Shown here in pieces: positions 7,775 through 16,488 of a stretch of 39,948 nucleotides of DNA. Below the pieces are notes generated by a model. It was not told the DNA's origin. It ran no database searches and worked only from the letters and a program-made list of their open reading frames with translations. Where the stretch lies: contig CANMZB010000007.1 of assembly GCA_947502265.1 (NCBI GenBank), forward strand, positions 156,324 through 196,271. The letters are read 5' to 3'. The position numbers were made by a program, and so were the translations under genes. This stretch comes from an uncultured Sulfitobacter sp. Lineage in GTDB: Bacteria > Pseudomonadota > Alphaproteobacteria > Rhodobacterales > Rhodobacteraceae. Positions within the stretch are counted from its first letter, which is position 1, and each line of letters starts with the position of its first letter.

Positions 7775-10489
7775 TTATACGCTCAACAAAGATGCGGATG
7801 TCTCCGCCTCCGCAGACGTGGCAAGACGCACCTCGAAGGTCGCGCCACCAACGTGCGAGACATAGCGGATTTCGCCGCCCAACCGGGTCAGGATCTCGCG
7901 GCAAATCGCAAGGCCAAGGCCCGCACCGTCCACATCCTCATTACACAGCCGCGCGAATTTCTCGAACACGATCCCTTCCCCGTCCGCCGGGATACCGCTG
8001 CCGTTATCCGTAAAGGCGACCACAATCACATCGTCGTCGCGACGCACGGCAATTGTCAGCTCCGGTTTGGCCGCATCGCAGTATTTTATCGCGTTTGTCA
8101 CCAGATTGATGAACACCTGCGCCAGCCGGTCGCCGTCAGTAAACAGCACGATTTCCTCGGCCTCCGGTGTCCGGTGTACCGTGATGACATTCGATGATCC
8201 GGCCCGCGATGTCATGACGGCCTGATCAATCACCGCACGCAGATTGACCGGCTTGGAATTAAGCGACACCTCGCCGTTTTCCATCACCGACAGATCCAGA
8301 AGATCATCCAGCAGCCGCGTGAGCCGGATGGTTTCGGTGTGGATGATCGACGCAAAGCGGGTTTTCTCTGTGCCTGTCAACGCGTCGGTATCACGCAGGA
8401 TCTGTGAAAACGAACGGATCGAGGTCATTGGTGTGCGCAACTCATGGCTGATCTGGCTGAGAAAGCTGTCCTTTTGCAGTGACAACTGGGTCAGCTTCTG
8501 GTTCGCGTGGCCCAATTCCTGCGCCGTCTCCGTCAACTCGCGCGATTTCGCCTCCAGCTGGCTGGAGTATTCGTGAATCTGCGCCGATTCGTCAGCCACC
8601 GCCATCAAATCCTCGACAGAAAGCGCCTGTCCCCCGATGATCTGCCCGATCATGGCGTTTGCCGTCGCCGCCCCCACAGACCCAGCTAACTCGCGTTCAA
8701 GCGCTTGCACAAACGCCGGCGTCGGGCGAGGCAAACCGCCCGTTGCCCCTTGCCAACGCGCGTGCCGTTCAAAAAACGCGCGCGCTTCAGTCGCGCCAAG
8801 GATTCGCTGTGACATGATCATCAGGTCTTCGGCGCCGCTTGCGGCAACTGTCCAGCCATGTGCAGGTCCAGAAGAATGATCAAACACATTGACAAATTGC
8901 GCCCCCTGCAACCGCTCCAGCGGATGCGGGAAGGTAAAGAAGGACACAACAGCGAAAGCAAATGTATTGAGCGACAGGCTCCACCAGATCGCGTGTACCG
9001 TCGGATCAATCCCGTCGATTCCGAACAGGGCCTGCGGGCGCAACACGCCAAGCCCGAGAAGCCCGTGATCGAAAACCCCCTGCGACAACGCCGCCCCCGG
9101 TCCAAAGCTGGGCAAAAGCATCGTGAACATCCATAGCATAAAGCCAATGCCAAGCCCCCAAATCGCGCCCATGCGCGTCGCTCCGCGCCAGAAAATACCA
9201 CCCAACAATGCGGGCAGGAATTGCGCAACCCCGCCAAACGAGATCAACCCGATCGCGGCCAGCGCCCCCGAACCTCCCGATGCGCGATAATAGAGATAAC
9301 CAAGCGAGATGATCAGCAAAATCGACAGCCGCCGCGCGCGGATGATAACGCCGCGCACATCGCCCGATTGCTGCGCACCGCCGCCTCTAAGCTTGAGCCA
9401 GACCGGCATGACGATATGGTTGGACATCATCGTGCTCAGCGCCAGCGTCGCCACGATCACCATCGAGGTGGCCGAGGAAAAGCCGCCGAGAAAGGCGAAC
9501 ATCGCCAGACCGTTGTGGCCCTGACTTAACGGGATCGACAACACATAAAGGTCTGGATTGGAACCCGCAGGCATCAGATCAAGGCCCGTCACGGCAATCG
9601 GCACCACAAACAAGCTCATCAGCATCAGATAGAGAGGGAAAGCCCAGCTTGCGATCTGGAGATGCCGCTCGTCGTCGTTTTCGACGACCAACACCTGAAA
9701 CATGCGGGGCAGGCATAGGAATGCAGCGGCAGACAGAAAGATCAGCGCGCTCCACCGCCCGCCTTGCGCCTGCCAGCCGCCGATGGACGATGCGTCAATG
9801 CGCGCAAGCGTCTCGTTCAGACCACCCGCAATTCCCCAGACCACAAATGCACCAACCGCCAGAAGGGCAAACAGCTTGACCACAGCTTCGACGGCAACGG
9901 CGATGACCACACCGTGATGGCGCTCGTTGGCATTCAGATTGCGGGTGCCGAACAACACTGTAAAAAGCGCCAGCCCGCCCGCAACCCAGAACGCCGCATG
10001 CGCGTTATTAAGCGCAGCGCCGCCGGCGTCCGGATCGGGCGAGGCGAAGATAGACAGCGAAAGCGTGACCGATTGCAGTTGCAACGCGATGTAGGGCGTG
10101 ACGCCGATGACCGCCATGATGGTGATCATAATCGCCAGCACGTTCGACTTGCCATAGCGCGCCGAAATCAGGTCCGCCACCGACGTGACCCGCTGGCTGC
10201 GCCCGATGCGCACCAGACGGCGCAAAACCCACCACCAGCCGATCATCACCAAAGACGGCCCCAGATAGATGGTGACAAATTCCATCCCCGAGCGCGCGGC
10301 ATACCCGACCGCGCCGTAGAAAGTCCAGGCGGTGCAATAGATCGACAACGACAGCGTATAGACCAGCGGCGAGCGCAAAAGCCAGTCGCCGCGGCCACGA
10401 ATCGCTGCGCGCTCGGCCAGAAACGCCACAAGAAAAAGCCCCGCCACATAGACGAGGCAAACGCCGATCAACTGGTTGAGAGAGACCAT
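7775..10489 (-). CDS. SSF-domain sensor histidine kinase (CbrA/CrbS-like)
   Basis: 904 residues. Residues 1 to about 490 form a sodium/solute symporter fold with some 12-13 membrane helices (TAWTFYGAVGYAARSG, SVADLISARYGKSN, FGGVAQFLPALLGG). Next comes an STAC domain at about 560-650 (ALERELAGSVGAATANAMIG, ALSVEDLMAVADESAQI), a short coiled coil, HisKA with the phospho-acceptor in FLSQISHELRTPMTSIRS (His about 683), and a HATPase_c domain with the N box (NLVTNAIKYCDA) and G1 box (DNGSGIPADG). CbrA and CrbS proteins of this design sense histidine, acetate or carbon status. Its start overlaps the previous stop as TGATG, so it is coupled to the small membrane gene and the response regulator upstream. 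Confidence 0.93.
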   Translation of the reverse strand: MVSLNQLIGVCLVYVAGLFLVAFLAERAAIRGRGDWLLRSPLVYTLSLSIYCTAWTFYGAVGYAARSGMEFVTIYLGPSLVMIGWWWVLRRLVRIGRSQRVTSVADLISARYGKSNVLAIMITIMAVIGVTPYIALQLQSVTLSLSIFASPDPDAGGAALNNAHAAFWVAGGLALFTVLFGTRNLNANERHHGVVIAVAVEAVVKLFALLAVGAFVVWGIAGGLNETLARIDASSIGGWQAQGGRWSALIFLSAAAFLCLPRMFQVLVVENDDERHLQIASWAFPLYLMLMSLFVVPIAVTGLDLMPAGSNPDLYVLSIPLSQGHNGLAMFAFLGGFSSATSMVIVATLALSTMMSNHIVMPVWLKLRGGGAQQSGDVRGVIIRARRLSILLIISLGYLYYRASGGSGALAAIGLISFGGVAQFLPALLGGIFWRGATRMGAIWGLGIGFMLWMFTMLLPSFGPGAALSQGVFDHGLLGLGVLRPQALFGIDGIDPTVHAIWWSLSLNTFAFAVVSFFTFPHPLERLQGAQFVNVFDHSSGPAHGWTVAASGAEDLMIMSQRILGATEARAFFERHARWQGATGGLPRPTPAFVQALERELAGSVGAATANAMIGQIIGGQALSVEDLMAVADESAQIHEYSSQLEAKSRELTETAQELGHANQKLTQLSLQKDSFLSQISHELRTPMTSIRSFSQILRDTDALTGTEKTRFASIIHTETIRLTRLLDDLLDLSVMENGEVSLNSKPVNLRAVIDQAVMTSRAGSSNVITVHRTPEAEEIVLFTDGDRLAQVFINLVTNAIKYCDAAKPELTIAVRRDDDVIVVAFTDNGSGIPADGEGIVFEKFARLCNEDVDGAGLGLAICREILTRLGGEIRYVSHVGGATFEVRLATSAEAETSASLLSV

Positions 10490-10770
10490 CAGGCCGACGT
10501 ATCGGCAGCAGATACAGCCGCATCGACATCACCCGACCGGATGCGCCACCACAACGCGAAAGACACCATAACCGCCAGCGCCCATATCCCGAAGATATAC
10601 CATAGCGCCGCCGAGAGCGGCGTTGCCGCGTGTGCGCCCTGCCCGCCCGACCACATCAACGGAACCACCATCCAGAGCGCCGCACAGACAAAAGGCATAA
10701 ACCGGATCGCATCCATGATCCGACGCATCCGGTAGCTTTTACGCTCCAGAAACAGGGACGTCCTGGGCAT
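10489..10770 (-). CDS. small two-helix membrane protein coupled to the SSF kinase
   Basis: 93 residues with two hydrophobic segments (FMPFVCAALWMVVPLMW and LWYIFGIWALAVMVSFALWW) and a basic N-terminus. Solute:sodium symporters such as ActP are often paired with a small two-helix subunit; this protein has that shape and is fused genetically by TGATG junctions on both sides, to the receiver gene before it and the kinase after it. A structural or sensory subunit of the kinase is therefore a reasonable inference. I see no sequence motif that proves it. Confidence 0.75.
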   Translation of the reverse strand: MPRTSLFLERKSYRMRRIMDAIRFMPFVCAALWMVVPLMWSGGQGAHAATPLSAALWYIFGIWALAVMVSFALWWRIRSGDVDAAVSAADTSA

Positions 10771-11147
10771 CAGCCCACGCGTCCGGCCGTCAGATCACGC
10801 ACCGCAGCCAGCATCTCTTCGTTCGCGAAGGGTTTGGTCATGAAACGGCTGACGCCCGCCTGCATGGCCTGATCGCGGTCGCGCGCCTGCCCGCGTGCGG
10901 TCAGCATCAGCACCGGCAGATCGGCACAGGCCGGATCATTGCGCAATTCCGCCAATACCTCAAAGCCAGTCTTGCCCGGTAACATGACGTCAAGCATCAC
11001 CAGATCGGGCATACCCGCGCGAATTACATCCGCCGCGTTGGACCCGTTCGCCAACGTCTCGACCCGCCAGCCCTCGCGGCCCAGCAAAAACCGGATAGCT
11101 TCGGCAATATTGGTTTCATCCTCTACCAACACGACATGTTTGGTCAC
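10770..11147 (-). CDS. receiver-only response regulator
   Basis: 125 residues from a GTG at 11147 preceded by GGAGGA at about eight bases; the track of open frame upstream to 11198 has no such site. It consists of a single CheY-like receiver: the acidic pair in LVEDE (Asp10), phospho-acceptor Asp53 in DLVMLDVMLPG, the conserved Thr in LMLTARG, and the Lys in MTKPF. No DNA-binding or enzymatic output domain follows. It is the first gene of the three-gene unit with the kinase, so it is the probable phosphorylation target, passing the signal by protein contact or phosphorelay. Confidence 0.93.
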   Translation of the reverse strand: MTKHVVLVEDETNIAEAIRFLLGREGWRVETLANGSNAADVIRAGMPDLVMLDVMLPGKTGFEVLAELRNDPACADLPVLMLTARGQARDRDQAMQAGVSRFMTKPFANEEMLAAVRDLTAGRVG

Positions 11148-11231
11148 GCAGCTGTCCTCCCCCCGAATCGCACAGTGCCGTTTTGATCTTGAGGTCAAAT
11201 CCGGTCGCGGTACATGTCACACGATGCACCC

Positions 11232-11264
11232 GTTTTCACGGGCTGTCAAAACCGTTGTGAAAAC
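11232..11264. promoter_or_regulatory. inverted repeat between scfR and the response regulator
   Basis: GTTTTCAC (11232-11239) and GTGAAAAC (11257-11264) form a perfect 8-bp inverted repeat with a 17-base spacer, placed just after the scfR stop and about 85-115 bases before the receiver's start. It could be an operator in the receiver promoter or a weak transcript-end hairpin. No T run follows on either strand. Confidence 0.35.
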
Positions 11265-11268
11265 AACG

Positions 11269-12561
11269 CTAACCGGTGAGGATCGACGGCTCGCGCCGCG
11301 CCGCGCAGGCGTCACGTGGGCAAATACGGCAGGTCGCCCCCACGGCGCGCGCAGGCAGGCTGGTATTGCCCGCCGGCACGGGGAGCAAAAGCATCACCGC
11401 CCGTGACAGCGCAGGTGCGTTATAGTCGGGTGCCTGTGCCAGGTCGGCTGTCGCGTAGGCATCAAATTGCACCTGCCCGCGGCCCAGTTGCCCCACACGT
11501 TCATACAACACCGACCCCGGCGCGCACAGGCTCGCAAAAAGCGGCCAGAGCGGGCAACAGGTATCATAGCGCGGCACCGAAAACCCGTCGACAGATTTGC
11601 GGAAAATCACCGTGCCGGAGCGGTCACACACAACCAGCCCCGCGACCAGCGCGGGCAAGGATGCCAGCCGGCGCAAGACCACGGCCACCGGGACGTTAAA
11701 GCTGCGCGCAAGAGCGACGGGATCGGGTGTCGTCCCCTTAATGGCATTCTCCAATGCACTCAGCGCCAGCACCTGCGCATCCTGTGCCATCTGCTCCAAC
11801 ACCCCGCGTAGAATAAAACGGGCGGCCCCGGTCATCTGCTCCTCTTCGGGTGCTAGCAACGTGTCGATCTCTCCCGCACCGCTCCCCCGTTCAAGCGTCT
11901 GGAAATGATAGCGATGCGCCTCCAGATAGGTTTCGACCTCTTCTTGCGGTGATTGCCCGCCCGACTGCGCGCTCTCATCATGTTCAAGATAGCTGACCAG
12001 CGATTGCGCGCTGTCGGCAAGGCGGCGGCTGTCAGCGTCTATGTTGGTATGAAAACGATGCTGCCATTCCGGCTCCAGCGCCTCGCTGCCTGCAAGAATT
12101 CCAGCCGTCGAGCGCACGGCGGCAGCGGTGGTAAGAAGCTCGTGCATCGAGGCCGCCAGATGCGGATCATGCGCCATACGGTCGCTCAGGTTCTCGACCG
12201 TGCGTTCCAATGCCGCGATGCGCCGCTGGCTGGCGGCAAGCGCTTCGGCCCAGCCCGGAAAGCGGCCCGCAAAAGCTTCGGCGCGCGCGGCGTCTTCATC
12301 GCTCAGCTTTGCCGCCAATGCCGCCTCGCGCAGCGACCCCAGCAATGCGGCCTCTGCCCCTTCGGTCAACGCCTGTGGCTCGACCGCAAGCACATCTGCA
12401 ATATCAAGCAGCAATTTTCCGCCGATTCTACGGCGGTTGTGTTCGATCAGATTGAGGTAGCTTGCAGAAATCCCGACGCGCCGTGCGAGATCGGACTGCT
12501 TGAGCGACAACATTACGCGCCGCTCACGGATTCTGCTGCCCGTCAGGCTCTCACGTCCCAT
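11269..12561 (-). CDS. ScfR/RamB-like XRE regulator of short-chain acyl metabolism
   Basis: 430 residues. An N-terminal XRE helix-turn-helix (RIRERRVMLSLKQSDLARRVGISASYLNLIEHNRRRI, about residues 10-45) is followed by a long helical region, a DUF2083-type ligand domain and a C-terminal cysteine cluster: YDTCCPLWPLF, then ATCRICPRDACAARREP. This matches the short-chain fatty acyl regulator family (ScfR), related to RamB and PrpR-type regulators, which control acetate and propionate use. The ATG at 12561 is used; a TTG two codons earlier is in frame. It lies next to the SSF kinase operon and divergent from the ABC transporter, over a region with a large palindrome. Confidence 0.88.
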   Translation of the reverse strand: MGRESLTGSRIRERRVMLSLKQSDLARRVGISASYLNLIEHNRRRIGGKLLLDIADVLAVEPQALTEGAEAALLGSLREAALAAKLSDEDAARAEAFAGRFPGWAEALAASQRRIAALERTVENLSDRMAHDPHLAASMHELLTTAAAVRSTAGILAGSEALEPEWQHRFHTNIDADSRRLADSAQSLVSYLEHDESAQSGGQSPQEEVETYLEAHRYHFQTLERGSGAGEIDTLLAPEEEQMTGAARFILRGVLEQMAQDAQVLALSALENAIKGTTPDPVALARSFNVPVAVVLRRLASLPALVAGLVVCDRSGTVIFRKSVDGFSVPRYDTCCPLWPLFASLCAPGSVLYERVGQLGRGQVQFDAYATADLAQAPDYNAPALSRAVMLLLPVPAGNTSLPARAVGATCRICPRDACAARREPSILTG

Positions 12562-12577
12562 ACGCAACCAGAGCGGT

Positions 12578-12670
12578 ATTTACACTGAAAATCAGGGGCT
12601 TTCTGCACTGCAATATCATGTAATTTACACTTTCATCATTATCCATGTGGATTTATTTACAAATAAATCC
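12578..12670. promoter_or_regulatory. candidate operator region: ATTTACA repeats and a 22-bp palindrome
   Basis: The AT-rich divergent region holds ATTTACACT at 12578-12586 and 12623-12631, and ATTTACAAA at 12655-12663. The last lies inside a perfect palindrome at 12649-12670 (arms GGATTTATTT and AAATAAATCC around AC). A second imperfect direct repeat, TCA(A)GGGGCTT, occurs at about 12592-12601 and 12676-12686. These sites lie within 20-120 bases upstream of the scfR start and 120-215 upstream of the transporter start, suitable for autoregulation by ScfR and control of the transporter. Confidence 0.55.
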
Positions 12671-12791
12671 TGTCAATCAAGGGGCTTATTGCAGCAACAC
12701 CCCCCCACCGTAATACTGAATTTGCACATAGTGCCTGCGTCAACAGCCAGAGAATGTTGTGGCGCATGTTTCAACATCTCGGGAGGACTTC

Positions 12792-14156
12792 ATGTCAATC
12801 TTTAATCCGACGCGTCGCGGTCTGATCCAAACCGGCGTCGTTGCCGGCGCGGGTCTTGCGCTGCCCACCTACCTGCGCGCCGACTCGCACGCCGGCTTCA
12901 CCAACGCTCCGGCAGGCGACACTGTCACCCTTGGCTTCAACGTGCCCCAGACCGGCCCCTATGCGGACGAGGGCGCAGACGAGCTGCGCGCGTTCGAACT
13001 GGCGGTCGAGCATCTGAACGGTGAAGGCGACGGCGGCATGATGCAGACTTTCAGCTCCAAGGCGCTTGAGGGCAACGGCATCATGGGCAAGAAGGTCGCG
13101 TATGTCACAGGTGACACGCAGACCAAATCGGACGCTGCGCGCGCCTCTGCCAAGTCGATGATCGAAAAAGACGGCGCCATCATGATTTCCGGCGGCTCCT
13201 CCTCGGGTGTGGCTGTTGCTGTGCAAAGCCTGTGCCAGGAAACGGGCGTTGTCTTTATGGCGGGTCTTACGCACTCCAACGACACAACGGGCAAGGACAA
13301 GAAGGCCAACGGTTTCCGCCACTTCTTTAACGCCTACATGTCGGCCGCCGCTTTGGCACCTGTGCTCAAGCAGTTGTACGGCGAGGACCGCTCAGCCTAT
13401 CACCTGACAGCCGATTACACATGGGGCTGGACCCAGCAGGAATCCATTCAGGCCGCCACCGAAGCGCTGGGATGGTCCACCATCAACGACGTGCGCACGC
13501 CGCTCGCCGCGACCGACTTTTCCTCCTATATCGCGCCTGTTCTGAACTCCGGCGCAGATGTTCTGATCTTGAACCACTATGGCGGCAACATGGTCAACTC
13601 ATTGACCAACGCGGTACAATTCGGCCTGCGTGACAAGCAGGTGAACGGCAAGAATTTCGAAATCGTTGTGCCGCTTTATTCCGAGTTGATGGCCCGCGGC
13701 GCAGGCGAAAACATCACCGGCATCGTCGGCTCCCAGAACTGGGACTGGAAACTGGAGAACGAAAAAGGCGAACGCTATGCGGGCACCAACGCGTTCGTCA
13801 AATCCTTTGGCGAAAAATACGGTTTCCCGCCCAGCCAGGCAGCCCAGACATGCTATGCGCAGACGCTGCTTTATGCGGATGCTGTGGCGCGGGGCGGCTC
13901 GTTCAATCCATGCTCCGTTGGCGAAGCGCTCGAAGGCTTCGAATTCGACGGTCTGGGCAACGGTCCAACGCTCTACCGTGCGGGTGATCACCAGTGCTTC
14001 AAGGACGTTCTGGTCGTGCGCGGCAAGGAAAACCCCGAGAACGAATACGATCTTGTCGAGATCGTCGAAGTCACGCCGGCAGATCAGGTCACTTACGAGG
14101 TAGATCATCCGATGTTCGCCGGTGGTGATCTGGGGCAGTGTAACCCGGGCGCGTAA
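12792..14156 (+). CDS. periplasmic substrate-binding protein of a branched-chain-amino-acid-type ABC transporter
   Basis: 454 residues with a twin-arginine-like signal (NPTRRGLIQTGVVAGAGLALPTYLRA). The mature protein is a Peripla_BP_6/LivJ-type binding protein: TVTLGFNVPQTGPYADEG at the start, GGSSSGVAVAVQSLCQETGVVFMAG for the first lobe, and GADVLILNHYGGNMVNSL for the second. The ATG at 12792 follows GGGAGGACTTC; the frame is open from 12759. The use of a Tat signal suggests it folds before export. The ligand cannot be read from sequence; branched-chain amino acids, amides and short-chain acids are all carried by this family. First gene of a five-gene transporter. Confidence 0.88.
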   Translation: MSIFNPTRRGLIQTGVVAGAGLALPTYLRADSHAGFTNAPAGDTVTLGFNVPQTGPYADEGADELRAFELAVEHLNGEGDGGMMQTFSSKALEGNGIMGKKVAYVTGDTQTKSDAARASAKSMIEKDGAIMISGGSSSGVAVAVQSLCQETGVVFMAGLTHSNDTTGKDKKANGFRHFFNAYMSAAALAPVLKQLYGEDRSAYHLTADYTWGWTQQESIQAATEALGWSTINDVRTPLAATDFSSYIAPVLNSGADVLILNHYGGNMVNSLTNAVQFGLRDKQVNGKNFEIVVPLYSELMARGAGENITGIVGSQNWDWKLENEKGERYAGTNAFVKSFGEKYGFPPSQAAQTCYAQTLLYADAVARGGSFNPCSVGEALEGFEFDGLGNGPTLYRAGDHQCFKDVLVVRGKENPENEYDLVEIVEVTPADQVTYEVDHPMFAGGDLGQCNPGA

Positions 14157-14231
14157 TCGCGCACCGCAGGGCGGGTATCGCCCGCCCTGCACACCCTTCT
14201 ACCTATCCCCCAAAATGACGAGGCCGCCGCG

Positions 14232-15263
14232 ATGGACGCCATACTTTTGCAACTTCTCAACGGGTTGGACAAAGGCTCTGCCTATGCGCTGATTGCGCTG
14301 GGTCTTACCCTGATTTTCGGCACACTCGGCGTGGTGAACTTTGCGCATGGTGCGATCTTTATGATCGGGTCTTTCTGCGCGGTCACGCTCAGCAAGATTT
14401 TCGCACTGTCACACAAAGCCGCCGAGCCGTCGGGCAAGGATTTTCTTGGCAACCCCAAGTATGACGATGTTCTCTACATCACCGAATGGTTCGGCGACGA
14501 CATCGGCAACTGGATGATCGACTGGTCGGTGCCTCTGGCGATCCTGTTCGCAATCCCGATCATGCTATTCATCGGTTATGTGATGGAACGCGGCCTGATC
14601 AAACATTTCTACAAGCGTCCGCACGCAGACCAGATCCTTGTCACCTTCGGCCTTGCCATCGTGTTGCAGGAAGTCATCAAATACTTTTACGGTGCCAACC
14701 CGATCCCCACATCCTCTCCCGAAGCGCTGCGCGGTTCGTTCGACTTTGGCGTTCTGATCGGCTTTGATCCCGATGTGATCATCTATCCGGTCTGGCGTTT
14801 GGTGTATTTCACCTTTTCCACCCTGATCATTGGCGCGGTGTTTGCCTTCCTGCAATTCACCACCTTCGGCATGGTTGTGCGCGCCGGTATGGCCGACCGT
14901 GAAACCGTCGGCCTTCTTGGCATCAATATCGACAAACGCTTTACCATCATGTTCGGCATCGCCGCCGCTGTTGCCGGTCTGGCGGGTGTAATGTACGCGC
15001 CGATCAACTCGCCCAACTACCACATGGGTATGGATTTTCTGGTGCTAAGCTTTGTCGTCGTCGTGGTCGGCGGGATGGGGTCTTTGCCCGGCGCTGTGTT
15101 GGCGGGGTTCCTCCTGGGGATCGTCGAAAGCTTTGCTTCCATGAACGAGATCAAGGCCATCATCCCCGGCATTGACCAAATCATCATTTATGTAGTTGCA
15201 ATCGTGATCTTGCTGACCCGGCCCCGTGGCTTGATGGGTCGCAAGGGCGTGATGGAGGAGTAA
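14232..15263 (+). CDS. livH: LivH-type ABC transporter permease
   Basis: 343 residues, about eight to nine membrane helices. It starts LLQLLNGLDKGSAYALIALGLTLIFGTLGVVNFAHGAIFMIG, a nearly canonical LivH N-terminus, and contains the ABC-coupling region GLLGINIDKRFTIMFGIAAAVAGLAGVMYAP and the C-terminal GGMGSLPGAVLAGFLLGIVES. It is somewhat longer than usual because of a polar insert near residues 55-95 (KAAEPSGKDFLGNPKYDDVLYITEWFGDDIGNW by position). It forms the membrane channel with the next gene. The symbol is by family only. Confidence 0.9.
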   Translation: MDAILLQLLNGLDKGSAYALIALGLTLIFGTLGVVNFAHGAIFMIGSFCAVTLSKIFALSHKAAEPSGKDFLGNPKYDDVLYITEWFGDDIGNWMIDWSVPLAILFAIPIMLFIGYVMERGLIKHFYKRPHADQILVTFGLAIVLQEVIKYFYGANPIPTSSPEALRGSFDFGVLIGFDPDVIIYPVWRLVYFTFSTLIIGAVFAFLQFTTFGMVVRAGMADRETVGLLGINIDKRFTIMFGIAAAVAGLAGVMYAPINSPNYHMGMDFLVLSFVVVVVGGMGSLPGAVLAGFLLGIVESFASMNEIKAIIPGIDQIIIYVVAIVILLTRPRGLMGRKGVMEE

Positions 15264-15266
15264 TCC

Positions 15267-16475
15267 ATGCTTGGACTGGACAAAAAAGACACCCTTATGC
15301 TGCTGGTTGTGACGGCACTTGTCGTCTTCGCACCGATCCTGCTCAACCCGTTTCCGGCAGAAAGCTCCATGGCACAATTCAATGCGGGTTATCCCGACCT
15401 GATGCAGCGCTTTGTGATTTTCGGCATCCTCGCGATCGGCTTTAACATCCTGTTTGGCTTGACCGGCTATCTCAGCTTTGGTCACGCGGCCTTTCTCGGC
15501 GTGGGGTCCTATTCCGCCGTCTGGATGATGAAGCTGCTGACGATGAACGTGATCCCGGCAATTTTGCTTTCGGTGATCGTTGCGGGACTGTTTTCGGTGT
15601 TGATCGGCTATATCAGCCTGCGCCGCTCGGGCATCTACTTTTCGATCCTGACGCTGGCGTTTGCGCAGATGTCGTTCAATCTCGCCTATTCGGTTCTGAC
15701 ACCGATCACCAACGGCGAAACCGGCCTGCAAATCACGCTGAACGATCCGCGCATTCTTGACGGGGCAAATGCGCCCGCCTACCCCAACCTTTTCGGGGCG
15801 CAGATGAACGAAGCGACGACGCTGTTCTTTGGCGGATGGTCGTTCACCTTCTCGGTCGGCTACTATCTCTGTGGCATCATCATGCTGCTCAGCTTTTACC
15901 TTTCCATCCGCATTTTCCGCTCGCCTTTCGGCATGATGTTGCGTGCGGTGAAATCGAACCAGCAGCGGATGAACTATACCGGCCTTAACACCAAACCCTA
16001 CACGCTGGCGGCTTTTGTGATCTCGGGCATGTATGCCGGTCTGGCGGGTGGTTTGCTTGCGTCGATGGATCCGCTGGCGGGTGCCGAACGGATGCAATGG
16101 ACCGCATCAGGCGAGGTGGTTCTGATGACCATCCTTGGCGGTGCCGGTACGCTTATCGGACCAATCCTCGGTGCGGGCTTTATCAAATACTTCGAGAACA
16201 TTTTCTCGAAGATCAACGAAGCAACGCTTGAGGCATGGTTTGCCTTCCTGCCCGCCGGTCTCGAAGATTTCGTCGTCGCGATCATCTATCCCTTTGTGGG
16301 CAAGGGGTGGCACCTGACGCTGGGCCTTTTGTTCATGCTGGTTGTTATTTTCCTGCCCGGTGGTCTGGTCGAAGGGGGCCAACGTGTGGCCAAACTCTTC
16401 CGCCGCCGGGACCGCCAAACCACCGATGCCGAACCGGACACCACCCGGCAAGGTCAAATTCCCCCCGCAGAATAA
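15267..16475 (+). CDS. livM: LivM-type ABC transporter permease
   Basis: 402 residues, starting three bases after the livH stop behind GGAGGAG. Features include [31 protein letters not shown], the conserved LivM segment, the coupling region [26 protein letters not shown] and the C-terminal [25 protein letters not shown] 30-residue polar insert follows [13 protein letters not shown]. The C-terminus is a charged cytoplasmic tail. With LivH it makes the permease heterodimer of the transporter; substrate specificity is not shown. Confidence 0.9.
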   Translation: MLGLDKKDTLMLLVVTALVVFAPILLNPFPAESSMAQFNAGYPDLMQRFVIFGILAIGFNILFGLTGYLSFGHAAFLGVGSYSAVWMMKLLTMNVIPAILLSVIVAGLFSVLIGYISLRRSGIYFSILTLAFAQMSFNLAYSVLTPITNGETGLQITLNDPRILDGANAPAYPNLFGAQMNEATTLFFGGWSFTFSVGYYLCGIIMLLSFYLSIRIFRSPFGMMLRAVKSNQQRMNYTGLNTKPYTLAAFVISGMYAGLAGGLLASMDPLAGAERMQWTASGEVVLMTILGGAGTLIGPILGAGFIKYFENIFSKINEATLEAWFAFLPAGLEDFVVAIIYPFVGKGWHLTLGLLFMLVVIFLPGGLVEGGQRVAKLFRRRDRQTTDAEPDTTRQGQIPPAE

Positions 16476-16488
16476 GGAGCGTTTAGAC

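Noticed and set aside
6671..8197. Forward open frame spanning the C-ring and kinase genes
   Set aside because: It lies across two well-supported reverse-strand genes and reads as arginine/histidine-rich composition without domain features.
15045..16097. Reverse open frame of 350 codons across livH/livM
   Set aside because: It shadows the hydrophobic LivM frame; its His/Arg/Gln-rich translation is the usual artefact of a GC-rich membrane-protein gene.
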